The notes: generated by a model not told the origin, from the letters alone. Shown: positions 8,994 to 17,708, numbered from the stretch's first letter. The stretch is DNA of 64,000 bases from Bacteroidota bacterium (GCA_030706745.1 JAUZNX010000002.1:434001-498000), one strand, 5' to 3'. Numbers and translations: made by a program.

Positions 8994-10805
8994 ATGAGTT
9001 CTAATCGCCGGACCAAAGCCCTCTCCAAAAATCAGAGGGTTTCACCAAGACCAAAAGTCGCAACCACTTCGCCCAAAACCCCACTTTGGCCACAATGGCA
9101 AGGAGTGACGATGTGGTTAGTAACATTGATCGCTGCCATTGCCGGCGGTTATGTTTGGTATTCCGTTAATGCCATCAACGGATCGAGTGGATTCCCGCTC
9201 GATGATAGCTGGATCCACCTTACATTTGCTCGAACCCTTGCGCAATCGGCTCACTTTTCATACGGCGCGCTGAATCCGGCGACGTCAGGTTCCACATCAC
9301 CGCTCTTCACATTCCTCGAAGCGATACTCTTTCTCGTCACCTCGAATGAGTTTGCGGTTGCGAAGCTGCTTTCCATTGCCGGACTTATCCTTGCGGTTTT
9401 CTTTCTATTCCGCGCCACTTCGGCGGCGCGACCAACTGCTGCATGGCTTCCATTGGCAGCCGCTGCATTGCTCGTCGTAAGCCCTCGATTTTTGCCAGCT
9501 TCTGTCTGGGGCATGGAAACGACGTTCGCCGGGGCATTCATCGCGGCAGCAGCGTATTTCTACGAAAAGCACTCCTGGCGAGCCCTTGGCATCACGCTCG
9601 GTCTTAGCATCTGGTGCCGCCCCGATCTCGCGTTGATATCCCTGGCGCTTGTGATCGACTACTTCTTCCTTCGCCGCGAATCCGTCAAGCCAGACTGGAA
9701 GCAGCTTCTCATACCAGCCATCGCTCTCGGTTTGGCCTATGTCGCATTCAACTTTGCGCTCAGCGGATCGATCCTGCCGAATACTTTTGGAGCGAAGCTC
9801 GCGTACTACAAAGCCCACCGCCCCGGCTTTTGGGGCGCCGCGGGGGGATTCTTCTCCACCCAAGGACAAGGCCTGACGATCGCGCTTGCCCTGATCGGAT
9901 TGCTCGCCGCAATTTTCTCGATTTTCAAAAAGCGAATCCTCACCCCGGTCTATCCATTTCTAATCGCAATCGGCTTCGTCGCGCTGTATGCCTGGAAGCT
10001 ACCGTATCTCTACCAGGACGGCCGCTATCTCGTCCCGGCATGCGTGGCGCTGGTCCTGGCGGCAGTGTTCGGCGCGAACGCTCTCGTCGAGTGGCTCGCG
10101 CGCGGTCGGTTTGTCTCGCTCGCGGCGATCCTCGTGCTGGTCGCTGCGTTCATCCAGTTCGTCAGCCTGACCGGCTCCGATTTCGTGGCTCATGAAGCAT
10201 CCGAGGAAGCCTACATCACCAACCTGCAGGTCGCGACTGCCAGGTGGTGTGCCACAAATCTGCCCAAGGATGCCGCCATTGCCACGCACGACATCGGCGC
10301 CATCGGCTTCTACTCAGGCCGCAAAACAGTCGATATGGTCGGTCTCGTCGATCCCGGCATCATCCCGCACATCGGCGATCCAGTCCAGACCATCCGCTTC
10401 CTGCGCAAGCGGGGCGCAAACTACGCCGCCTTGCTCGATAACTGGTTCGAGATCGTCAATGAGAATTCCGTCTTCGCCATCCGCCCGCCCGAAAGCGAGC
10501 ACATGCTGATCTATCCCTTGCACGACTCGACCCGTATGAGCGGCGAGACCGTCCTTTCGATCCACAAATTCCTGAAGCAGGCCATCGCAACCCAAAATAC
10601 CGATGGACTCGATCAGGCGATGGCCGAAGCCACGCGCCTTGAACCGAACAACCCGATGACCTATACGCTGGCCGGCGAGCTGCTGCTCGAACTCCACCGG
10701 CTGCCTGAGTCGCAGAGGATGTTCGAAACGGCCCTCTCATACTTCCCGAACTCCGATATGGCTCGGAATGACCTCCATTTCATCACCGTCATGGGGAAAA
10801 GGTAG
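8994..10805 (+). CDS. GT-C type polytopic membrane glycosyltransferase with TPR-like tail
   Basis: 603 residues. A Lys/Arg-rich N-terminus (1-30) precedes a first membrane segment (~38-60). Immediately after it comes FPLDDSWIHLTFA with the acidic pair D70-D71, the position of the catalytic acidic residue in GT-C enzymes (ArnT/PMT fold, dolichol- or undecaprenyl-phosphate sugar donors). About ten further hydrophobic segments follow to ~390, then a soluble region with ATHDIGAIGFYSGRKTVDMVGL, and finally a TPR-like helical pair (AEATRLEPNNPMTYTLAGELLLELHRLPESQRMFETALSYFP, described in parts). Likely role: transfer of a sugar to an envelope glycan or protein. The start ATG has no clear Shine-Dalgarno. 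Donor and acceptor are unknown. Confidence 0.75.
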   Translation: MSSNRRTKALSKNQRVSPRPKVATTSPKTPLWPQWQGVTMWLVTLIAAIAGGYVWYSVNAINGSSGFPLDDSWIHLTFARTLAQSAHFSYGALNPATSGSTSPLFTFLEAILFLVTSNEFAVAKLLSIAGLILAVFFLFRATSAARPTAAWLPLAAAALLVVSPRFLPASVWGMETTFAGAFIAAAAYFYEKHSWRALGITLGLSIWCRPDLALISLALVIDYFFLRRESVKPDWKQLLIPAIALGLAYVAFNFALSGSILPNTFGAKLAYYKAHRPGFWGAAGGFFSTQGQGLTIALALIGLLAAIFSIFKKRILTPVYPFLIAIGFVALYAWKLPYLYQDGRYLVPACVALVLAAVFGANALVEWLARGRFVSLAAILVLVAAFIQFVSLTGSDFVAHEASEEAYITNLQVATARWCATNLPKDAAIATHDIGAIGFYSGRKTVDMVGLVDPGIIPHIGDPVQTIRFLRKRGANYAALLDNWFEIVNENSVFAIRPPESEHMLIYPLHDSTRMSGETVLSIHKFLKQAIATQNTDGLDQAMAEATRLEPNNPMTYTLAGELLLELHRLPESQRMFETALSYFPNSDMARNDLHFITVMGKR

Positions 10806-10860
10806 AGGAACCGACAGGCCCCCAATTTCGCCGCTTGCCTCCTGAAATAGGTGCTCGAAG

Positions 10861-10877
10861 TTAAAGTAATACTTTAA
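10861..10877. repeat. 17-bp AT-rich palindrome
   Basis: Arms TTAAAGTA and TACTTTAA around a single A, in the gap between the GT-C gene and the minus-strand T9SS gene. It is symmetric enough to be an operator, but no target promoter is evident and it may be chance. The rest of the 10806-11044 gap shows no gene I can support. Confidence 0.3.
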
Positions 10878-11044
10878 TTCTCTCTTTTGAATTGTCATTT
10901 AATGAACTCCCAGCCCGCACTCGAAATTGAATTCTCCATTCTTTTTCAATGAGCAATTGGTGCCCCTGAAGGCAGAAGCAATATACGTCAGCGAAACCGC
11001 GAGTGCAAGAAAAATCTTTGTGCGGCAGAAGAATTCATGGGAAG

Positions 11045-12211
11045 TTACTCCCGGACCAGCTTCCGCAGCACGCTTCCTTTCGCTGTCTCGATACGCAGGA
11101 AGTAGGTCCCCGACGGCAACTGCGAAAGATCGAGGGAGTAGAATTCCCCCGCCTTTTCAAGGCGGGGGTAGGGGGTGGTTGACCCACCCGCTTCGAACAC
11201 ATTCACACCCAGCACATTCAGCACACTCACGTGCTCGATTGCAGTACTTCCAGCAAAAATCGTAACCAGCCCGGTCGCGGGATTCGGATAGATCGAAAGC
11301 GTGTCGCGCGGCTGTGGGATTGCTTGCACCGCGCTCTTGGGCGTGTCCACCATCTCGGAGATCCGACGCTTGGCCGTGTAATTATCGACCCCGCTTCGCG
11401 CATTGACAAAGAGCAAAGTATCGAAGACACCCAGGGCATTCACGATATGGTAATTCCCAAGCCCGTCATTGACGGCGCGCCAGTGCAGGCCTGAATCCAC
11501 CGAGACGAAGACCCCGCTATCAGTCCCGGCAAAGAGATTCGAGCCGCTCGCCGCAAGTTGCGTGACGCTCCGGCGTGGCAAGTCGATCTCTGTCCAATGC
11601 GTACCGGAATCGGTGGACTTCACAATTGGACCGTTCGCGCCAAATGTGAGCGTGCCGAGGAAGGCAAAACTATTGATCGTCGCAATCGGTGAAGATATCT
11701 TCGCCCAGGTTCCGCCGTTATCGATTGATCGCCAGATGTTACTACTTGTGCTTGCAAAAACGCAAGATCCTGTTGCAGCAAACATGGTGACCGACCCAGG
11801 ACCAGGAACCGCTTGCCAATTATCGCCACTATCGCCGGAACGATACGTTGTGCCACCCGTGCATGCAAAGAGATACACTCCATTCGTCCCTAATGTACAT
11901 CCCCGCGAAAGCCGAGTCCATGTCGAACCATTATCTGGCGTGCGATAATCATATTGCGTGTGTACAAAAAAATATCGCCCCAGCGATGCGAACGAGGTGA
12001 CACCACCCTGGGTAAAATCAATACCGGTGTCTGCATAGCCATACCCATGGGCTACCGTATAACGATAAACATGATCGGCCGAGCCAATAAAGAGCAAGGA
12101 ATCGTGGACTCCGAACGCCTCAACCTGAGCACCGAGAGCGATGCCGACCCACTGTGCCCTGCAGGGCGATGCGATCAATAGTATCCAGAAGAAGAAAATA
12201 ATCCGTTTCAT
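11045..12211 (-). CDS. Secreted Asp-box repeat protein with T9SS sorting domain
   Basis: 388 residues from the ATG at 12211, preceded by AAGAAGGAG six bases upstream; a longer frame to 12268 exists but would bury the signal peptide MKRIIFFFWILLIASPCRAQ. Asp-box repeats (RSGDSGDNW, RSIDNGGTW, KSTDSGTHW, VSVDSGLHW) suggest one beta-propeller. The C-terminus is a T9SS sorting domain (SIYPNPATGLVTIF, VSVLNVLGVNVFEAGG, LSQLPSGTYFLRI). In the middle of that domain, residues TTPYPRLEKAG are encoded by a copy of a GC-rich palindromic repeat (11146-11180), an apparent in-frame insertion. It is the last gene of a minus-strand run with 12225-14300 (13-base gap). Confidence 0.85.
   Translation of the reverse strand: MKRIIFFFWILLIASPCRAQWVGIALGAQVEAFGVHDSLLFIGSADHVYRYTVAHGYGYADTGIDFTQGGVTSFASLGRYFFVHTQYDYRTPDNGSTWTRLSRGCTLGTNGVYLFACTGGTTYRSGDSGDNWQAVPGPGSVTMFAATGSCVFASTSSNIWRSIDNGGTWAKISSPIATINSFAFLGTLTFGANGPIVKSTDSGTHWTEIDLPRRSVTQLAASGSNLFAGTDSGVFVSVDSGLHWRAVNDGLGNYHIVNALGVFDTLLFVNARSGVDNYTAKRRISEMVDTPKSAVQAIPQPRDTLSIYPNPATGLVTIFAGSTAIEHVSVLNVLGVNVFEAGGSTTPYPRLEKAGEFYSLDLSQLPSGTYFLRIETAKGSVLRKLVRE
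11146..11180. repeat. GC-rich palindromic repeat element, copy 1 (inside a coding region)
   Basis: Arms CCCCCGCCTT and AAGGCGGGGG around TTC, followed by TAGGGGGTGGTT. The same 35-base unit, differing by two T/C changes, recurs at 42447-42481 between genes. Here it lies within the T9SS sorting domain of the 11045-12211 gene and keeps the frame open. Confidence 0.85.
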
Positions 12212-12224
12212 TTGGTGCTCCTTC

Positions 12225-14300
12225 TTAACGGGGTGGAAAATTAGAGACCTGCACGTCTGGCGGCACATCCCAAATGCGAACGTAATCCACTAAGTGATGA
12301 GCAGCAGGCTTTCCACCCACATCCCTGAAGCCCGGCCAGATGGGTGTTGTTCTTGCCGCCGCATGCTCGAAGTACGCGCGTTGGGTCGCAAGGATCGAAT
12401 AGTCCAGATCGAATTGCGCGATGCGTAGGTCCAGCGGCGAGCGCTCGACGAGCAGACCGGACCGTCTGTAACTCGGCGGAATCAGCCGGTCAGGGAGCCG
12501 TGCCATGACATTGCTATCCATCATGTACCGCATTTCGTGCGGCAGGATCTCCACGCCAAAGGTGTGATACGTATAGCCTCCCGTGCTATCGCCCAGGTCG
12601 AACGGCATCGCCGGAAGGTTGTACCCTTGTTCCGCGACGGAGTACTGATATCGCTCCTTGAAACTATGGAGGTCCGAAGGCGCCATTGTATCGTCCAAAT
12701 AGATCAACCCACTATCATGCGGATTGTTGAGGTTATACTCCCAATGGCAATTGAAGTTCTTTGTCGGAAAAGGAGTGATTGTTGTATCGATTACTAAAGT
12801 AATTTTTGTAGGCTGATAGTCCTTCGAGAACCGGAATGTATCCGTCCCGCTGACGCGATAGGGCGCGGAGAATTTGCGCCACTTGCCATTGAACGTATCG
12901 ACTCTCCATGTGATCGAGTCCGTCGTGTTGCCCTCGTACCGGGCATAGTAAAAGGTGACTGAATCGGTCGTATCATTTTTGAGCGCGGCGGGCCAGCCCA
13001 TGTAACCCACGGTGAGCGGGTCCATCCGGATCGTGTCGTGAAAATGCAACGAGTCCCAGTCCAGCGTGACCTCGTAGGGGAAGTTATCGATAAAGAGCCA
13101 ATGCGGACTGTTGGTCAGCGACCACTGGGCGTCGTGGCTCACGAAGATGATGCTGTCCCGCCCGTTCCACGCGCGATGGAACATACCCTTGAACGGCCCA
13201 TACCGCTGGCTCTTGAGAAGCGTTGGAAACAATTGCTTGTAACCCGCGTCCGGGCCGCAAGACTCATTGATATCCACCTCGAAGGCGGAGGCAGGCCAGT
13301 TATTCGTATGGTGCAGGATATGTGGGATTTTCTCCCGGATTTCAAACTTGCCATACGGCGCGTGCTGATACGCTGGCACCAGGGGCAGCGAGTCCCGTGT
13401 GAGATACGGCCAGGGGCACGCGCGAACGATCGCCGTGGAAAAGGTGGCCTGATGCGGCACCGTATCCCTTCGATCGATCTTCCCTTTGCACGAATCGAAA
13501 TCGCTCCCGCTCATATTCGGGCATTGGCAGCTATCCTCGCGCATGATGATGTCGAGGGCATGACCGTCCGTGGCTTCGCTGTCGAGCCAGATCGTCACGT
13601 TCGTGTCCGTCGAGCATTCCGGCATCCGGCCGTAGCCGTCGCTCGAGCCGTTGGTAATGTGCCATTTTGCGCGGTTGAGCGTTGTGAAGTCATCGGTAAA
13701 CACCGTGTCGCCCCAGCGTGGCTCGATATAGGCGTGGAAGTGCGCGCCCGGCTTGACATGGAAGCCGTTCTTCAGCTTGATGGTCCCGCTTGCCCGAAAG
13801 TCCACGTCCTCGTTTTTGCTTACGATGACGGGACCTGTCGGGGGATGATAAATTTCCGTATCGGGAGGATACCCGTCCAGCCCAGGATAGATTGTCGTAT
13901 CCGTCGGCGCGACGTTACTGCCCGCGATAATATCGGAGTGTCGGTTCGGTAGCGATCGGTCCCACTTATCGCGCGCGGTAAAATACCGTTGCCAGTGCGC
14001 ATCGATGCCAAGCGAGTCGCCGCCATACGGCGCCCAGTTTTGCAGTCGGATGCCGTGCGGTCGCGGATCGTACCCGGGCCAGATCTCCACCGCGCCGTTC
14101 GAATCAACCAGCACCTGGGACTCGCTCGAAAGGGCCTCCCGCGTGTCCGTCCTTGCCGGTGTGTCTAACGGATTGTAATATACATCCGTGTTCTGCAGGT
14201 AGATCGTCATCGGCTGCTGCGTGTTATACGGATTGATCGTGTCCTGACCGAACGCTGCAAGCGGCCAGGAGAGCAGCAGACAGTAGAGGAGACGCTTCAT
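12225..14300 (-). CDS. Secreted GH16-like (laminarinase/xyloglucanase fold) protein with a large insertion
   Basis: 691 residues, signal peptide MKRLLYCLLLSWPLAAFGQ. Residues ~170-192 (SGTIKLKNGFHVKPGAHFHA) match the short stack motif that Bacteroidota surface proteins often carry. From ~200 it resembles glycoside hydrolase family 16: DDFTTLNRAKWHI at the start, YGKFEIREKIP (316-326), the catalytic signature E-V-D-I-N-E (341-346; nucleophile, assisting Asp and acid/base in GH16), YHTFGVEILPHEMRYMMD (578-595) and the closing VDYVRIWDVP (~671-680). Between the catalytic motif and YHTFGVE lie about 230 residues where typical enzymes have a few dozen. There is no T9SS domain. It sits 3 bases downstream of the tail-fibre-like gene. 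Inferred role: beta-glucan or galactan hydrolysis. Confidence 0.75.
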   Translation of the reverse strand: MKRLLYCLLLSWPLAAFGQDTINPYNTQQPMTIYLQNTDVYYNPLDTPARTDTREALSSESQVLVDSNGAVEIWPGYDPRPHGIRLQNWAPYGGDSLGIDAHWQRYFTARDKWDRSLPNRHSDIIAGSNVAPTDTTIYPGLDGYPPDTEIYHPPTGPVIVSKNEDVDFRASGTIKLKNGFHVKPGAHFHAYIEPRWGDTVFTDDFTTLNRAKWHITNGSSDGYGRMPECSTDTNVTIWLDSEATDGHALDIIMREDSCQCPNMSGSDFDSCKGKIDRRDTVPHQATFSTAIVRACPWPYLTRDSLPLVPAYQHAPYGKFEIREKIPHILHHTNNWPASAFEVDINESCGPDAGYKQLFPTLLKSQRYGPFKGMFHRAWNGRDSIIFVSHDAQWSLTNSPHWLFIDNFPYEVTLDWDSLHFHDTIRMDPLTVGYMGWPAALKNDTTDSVTFYYARYEGNTTDSITWRVDTFNGKWRKFSAPYRVSGTDTFRFSKDYQPTKITLVIDTTITPFPTKNFNCHWEYNLNNPHDSGLIYLDDTMAPSDLHSFKERYQYSVAEQGYNLPAMPFDLGDSTGGYTYHTFGVEILPHEMRYMMDSNVMARLPDRLIPPSYRRSGLLVERSPLDLRIAQFDLDYSILATQRAYFEHAAARTTPIWPGFRDVGGKPAAHHLVDYVRIWDVPPDVQVSNFPPR

Positions 14301-14303
14301 CGC

Positions 14304-15722
14304 TCATTTCCCTCCCTTCTTCAAATCCTGAATGTCGCGTTTCAGTGCCTCCACTTGTTTATTGAGTTCGACGATATAGAGCGCCATCTCCTCGACCTGC
14401 TTCGTGATCGCCGCTTCGGTTCTGCCAAGCGGTACCCCGGTGCTCATCGCGTAGGCCGAGGGAATGGCCGGCAGGTGGTGGTTCGTCTCGATATAGCGCG
14501 CGAAGTCATCGAGTGGCCGTAGGGGGTACCCGGAATCGAACACGTAGTCCGGCCAGTCGGTACTCACAAACGCTTCCTTGAAGAGCGCGGGGCCACCGAC
14601 GGCCAGCATCCATGTCTTGCCATCGCCGATGTCCGGATACACGCTGGCGAAATCGGTAAAGTTGGGCCACCTGTCCGTCGTATCCGTCCCGATGTACATT
14701 GGCGTGTGCATATAGCAGAGGCCATTGATATTCCGCACGCTATCCGTGCTAAAATACGCGCCGGGCCGAAAGATGTCGAACAGGTGATGGGATTGGTCGG
14801 AATCGCTCTCTTAGCTCCACATCTGGAGCCCATTGCCCGTGACCTCCATCGTGAGACTATGCGTGAAGTCATCGATCCCGCGCGTTACGTCATAGGGGAA
14901 GCAACTGAGATCGATGTTACCACCCGCATTCTCTGAAAACGAAACCGCCGAACTGGACATGGGCTCAGACCGGTGAAAACGGTTCGAGCCGGGATTGGTA
15001 TGGTCAACCCAGCGATTGTAGGCGACATATCGCCAGTCGCCCGGAAATAGTGCGCCGCCCCCGCCATCGATTGGCATATTCTCATACCGGTTTCCTCCAT
15101 AAATGGTCAGCCCGGGATTTGGATATGTGTTGCCCGGATATGGCATGATGCCACCGCCGAGTTGCAGCTGGTCCACCGGGATGGAATCTTTAGGAATATT
15201 GATTCCAACGTTGCCATTGGGACGTATAATCATCCGTTCAATATCATGCTCAGGCGGTTTGGGTGTAACATGAATAGTGGTGTCCCCTGCCGTCGCAAGC
15301 CGAATGGAACCGCCAGTCTGACCAGCAGAAGCGCCCGCCGCCCAGAAGTTCGTGATGATCACATCCCCCTTGCTGTGCTCTTGTAGGACCATGTCCTGAC
15401 CCTTCGAAAGTGACGAATATGTGGTAAGTGAAGGTGGCGGCATCAAGCCAATTATTCCAAATGTATCTGATGCCGTCGATGCTCCATTTGAAAACCGCAG
15501 GATCGCCGGCAAGGTCGGCGTGCCAGCTGCCGGATCGTAGTGGAGTTGCAGGGATTCAATTGGTAGCACCCCAGGTGGGCTGAGTTGCGTTCCGATCCCA
15601 ACGGGTGGATTGATCGGCCATAGTTGTGTGCCGGTTGAATTGCTTACGGCCTGCGAAACTGCTCGTCCGCTGATGGTGATCATCCCTAGTACCAGCACTA
15701 AAAAAACACTCCAACGTCTCAT
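14304..15722 (-). pseudogene. Tail-fibre-like surface protein interrupted by one in-frame TAA
   Basis: The first part (15722-14814, 303 residues) has a strong AGGAGG Shine-Dalgarno, a signal peptide MRRWSVFLVLVLGMITISG, and repeated fibre-like motifs including RPNGNVGINIPKDS. It ends ...NGLQMWS then TAA at 14811-14813. The same frame continues with no other stop for 168 codons and encodes the expected C-terminus of this family: DWPDYVFDSGYPLRPLDDF, ETNHHLPAIPSA, then the coiled coil TEAAITKQVEEMALYIVELN to 14304. So this is one gene of 472 codons with a single premature stop. It may be a real nonsense mutation, a sequencing or assembly error, or read-through. A GTG at 14738 could restart the C-terminal 144 residues. 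Family members are surface or phage-tail-like fibre proteins of uncertain function. Confidence 0.8.
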
Positions 15723-15854
15723 CTTGAACCTCCTGGTTTTGATAACAACTTCGAGAATTAGGGTTTGTTACATAGAGACGAAAATACGACGAAAACCCAG
15801 AGGCTATCTTAATTTCGATAATGCAAAAACTCAGATTGCCGATAGTTTCGAAGC

Positions 15855-16079
15855 GTGAGCCTCCAAACGATCGTCGCAAGCAATGTCCGGGGATTTCGAA
15901 TAAAGCGGAATATGACCCAAGAGGAGTTGGCGATCAAATCGAAAATGAGTCCGAATTTTTTAGCTTGTTTTGAGCGTGGAGAGACAGGACTTGCCCTCGC
16001 CAGACTCGAAAAAAATGCAAAAACACTGAAAGTGCTGCCGCACGTCCTCTTGATTCCAGAAAGCTATAAGCAGCCCTGA
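15855..16079 (+). CDS. Small XRE-family helix-turn-helix regulator
   Basis: 74 residues from a GTG start, divergent from the fibre-like gene with a 132-base AT-rich gap between. It is a single Cro/CI-type HTH domain: residues ~7-60 with NVRGFRIKRNMTQEELAIKS (helices 1-2) and MSPNFLACFERGETGLALARL (recognition helix and helix 4). There is no extra effector domain. It could control the divergent surface operon or itself. No clear Shine-Dalgarno is seen. Confidence 0.8.
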   Translation: MSLQTIVASNVRGFRIKRNMTQEELAIKSKMSPNFLACFERGETGLALARLEKNAKTLKVLPHVLLIPESYKQP

Positions 16080-16177
16080 AATAGTCTGGCCCGGCCATGA
16101 AATATCCGAACGCTCCGGGCTGTTTCGGCGTTTGTGGCCCGCTACTTCATGCGAAATGTGGGGTGCAAGGCTAAAAT

Positions 16178-16381
16178 ATGGCGAAACAACAAAGTTTTGG
16201 AGATAAGGTAAAGAAGCACTCGGTCGAGAAGATCGAGTTCGTGCCGCAGCTTGGCAAAACCGCGAAGCTTACGCCCGTTCGGCTTATTGGCGTGTCCAAG
16301 AGCGCAACAGGCTACCGGTTTGAAGACCGTATCGCCCGTCTGGCCGAGCCAGAAGGCGGCGGAGAAGCGATTATCATTTAA
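16178..16381 (+). CDS. Small basic protein of unknown function
   Basis: 67 residues, MAKQQSFGDKVKKHSVEKIE ... ATGYRFEDRIARLAEPEGGGE. The protein is basic at the N-terminus, with a short beta-rich middle (FVPQLGKTAKLTPVRLIGVSKS). I do not recognise the family. Its size and place just before rpsR and rpmB recall the small ribosome-neighbour proteins of Bacteroidota (for example the DUF4295 type next to L28/L33), but there is no clear motif match. The stop codon directly abuts a heptad repeat array. Confidence 0.6.
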   Translation: MAKQQSFGDKVKKHSVEKIEFVPQLGKTAKLTPVRLIGVSKSATGYRFEDRIARLAEPEGGGEAIII

Positions 16382-16441
16382 GTGCTGAGTGCTTAGTACT
16401 GAGTTTTTATCATACTCAGAACTTAGCACTTGGGACTCGGC
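16380..16441. repeat. Heptad repeat array with inverted arms
   Basis: A 7-bp-period sequence (units like TGAGTGC, TTAGTAC). Arms GAGTGCTTAGTACTGAGT (16387-16404) and ACTCAGAACTTAGCACTT (16414-16431) pair at 15 of 18 positions around a T-rich loop. It begins at the stop codon of the small protein and ends right at the ATG (16442) of the BtuF-like gene. It may act as terminator and leader at once. Confidence 0.8.
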
Positions 16442-17359
16442 ATGCGCATCGTCAGTCTTCTTCCCAGCGCGACAGAGATCTGTTACGCGGTGGGGCTGGA
16501 GAATCAACTTGTTGGGGTGACTCACGAGTGCGATTATCCGGAGCGGGCAACCAAGAAGCTGCACGTGACGAAATCGCGAGCTCACAACGGGCTTTCGAGC
16601 AGCGAGATCGACACATTAGTTCGTTCACAACTTGACGAAACGGGTTCTCTCTACGAGCTTAACTTCGATATGTTAAGCGCGCTGGAGCCGGACCTGATCC
16701 TGACGCAACGGCTTTGCACGGTGTGCGCGGTATCGATCGACCAGGTTCGAGAGATGGCCGAGCGGCTGCCGAAAAAGCCGCATGTCGAGAACCTTGAACC
16801 GAGGACGCTCGATGAAGTGCTGGAGACCATTCGGCGCGTTGCAGTCCTGGGGGACTCTGCGCATCATGGACCGGTGCTACGGGATTTGCGGACCAGGATC
16901 GAGCATGTGAAGCGGGCAGTCAAAAGACTGTCGAAGCCGAAAGTGCTCGTGCTCGAGTGGGTCGATCCACCGTTCGCTTCGGGGCATTGGATTCCGGAGC
17001 TTGTGGAGATCGCCGGTGGCGAGAACACCGTGGCATTCAAGCATGCACCATCACGGGAAGTCACGTGGGACCAGGTGGTTGCGGCGCGGGCCGAGATCAT
17101 CATCATTGCCGAGTGCGGCTTTGATGTCCAGCGGCAAAAGCAGGACATAAAGATTTTTTGGGAGAAGATTCGCGCGGCCGAACACGGCTTTGATGTAATG
17201 CCGGAAGTGTGGGTTTGCGATGGATCTCAGTATTTTTCGCGGCCGGGTCCGCGTCTTGTTGATACGCTCGAGTTGCTCGCAGGCATTATTCACCGTGAGG
17301 TGCGCAGTGAGTTTCTCGGAAAGTATCAGTTGGAAAAAGATTTTGAAAGTATAACTTAG
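16442..17359 (+). CDS. BtuF-like cobalamin/metal-chelate binding protein without signal peptide
   Basis: 305 residues from the ATG at 16442; a TTG at 16430 is in frame but lies inside the repeat. The fold is that of periplasmic helical-backbone metal receptors (BtuF, class III binding proteins): MRIVSLLPSATEICYAVGL at the start, VTHECDYPERA, LEPDLILTQRLCTVCAVS (~73-90), LVLEWVDPPFASGHWIPELVEIAGG (in parts, ~170-195), and a C-terminal helix. There is no signal peptide or lipobox, and no btuCD genes are nearby, so it would be cytoplasmic. Such orphan versions occur widely; their role in corrinoid binding is assumed from family membership. The Cys pair in CTVC is typical of this soluble subgroup. 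Confidence 0.8.
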   Translation: MRIVSLLPSATEICYAVGLENQLVGVTHECDYPERATKKLHVTKSRAHNGLSSSEIDTLVRSQLDETGSLYELNFDMLSALEPDLILTQRLCTVCAVSIDQVREMAERLPKKPHVENLEPRTLDEVLETIRRVAVLGDSAHHGPVLRDLRTRIEHVKRAVKRLSKPKVLVLEWVDPPFASGHWIPELVEIAGGENTVAFKHAPSREVTWDQVVAARAEIIIIAECGFDVQRQKQDIKIFWEKIRAAEHGFDVMPEVWVCDGSQYFSRPGPRLVDTLELLAGIIHREVRSEFLGKYQLEKDFESIT

Positions 17360-17369
17360 AATTAGTAGC

Positions 17370-17708
17370 ATGGCACAGCAACGATCGACCAGCAGCACAC
17401 CCGGCTCACGTCCGGGACAAGGTGGCTCGCGCGACTCGCGCGGAGGCGCAGGCGGACAATATGGCCGGAACCAGCAGAACCGCCGCGACCCGCTTAAAAA
17501 GAAACCGGATCCACTCAAAGTCCGCGACATCACGTATCTCGATTATCGCGATACCCGACTGCTCGAGCGGTTCTTGAACGATCGTGGCAAGCTGTTGCCG
17601 AACCGGATCACTGGTGTCAGTGCAGCCGGCCAGCGCAAAGTCGAAGCGGCTGTTAAGCACGCCCGGCATTTGGCGCTGCTTCCGTTCGTGGCCGAAGGAA
17701 TGAAATAA
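17370..17708 (+). CDS. rpsR: 30S ribosomal protein S18
   Basis: 112 residues. The conserved S18 core spans ~45-110: ITYLDYRDTRLLERFLNDRGKL, LPNRITGVSAAGQRKVEAAV and KHARHLALLPF. It is preceded by a 40-residue Ser/Gly/Arg/Gln-rich, probably disordered N-terminal extension, longer than in E. coli S18 (75 residues). It lies 10 bases after the BtuF-like gene and 24 bases before rpmB; the usual rpsF-ssb-rpsR-rplI order is not present here. Confidence 0.95.
   Translation: MAQQRSTSSTPGSRPGQGGSRDSRGGAGGQYGRNQQNRRDPLKKKPDPLKVRDITYLDYRDTRLLERFLNDRGKLLPNRITGVSAAGQRKVEAAVKHARHLALLPFVAEGMK

Noticed and set aside
11146-11180. GC-rich palindrome as a terminator of the 11045-12211 gene
   Set aside because: It lies inside the coding frame, about 100 bases before the stop, with conserved sorting-domain sequence continuing on both sides.
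13038-13952. 304-codon plus-strand open frame opposite the GH16-like gene
   Set aside because: Shadow of the minus-strand gene, no recognisable domain or start signal.
14811-14813. Selenocysteine or pyrrolysine recoding at the internal stop of the fibre-like gene
   Set aside because: The codon is TAA; Sec uses TGA and Pyl TAG.
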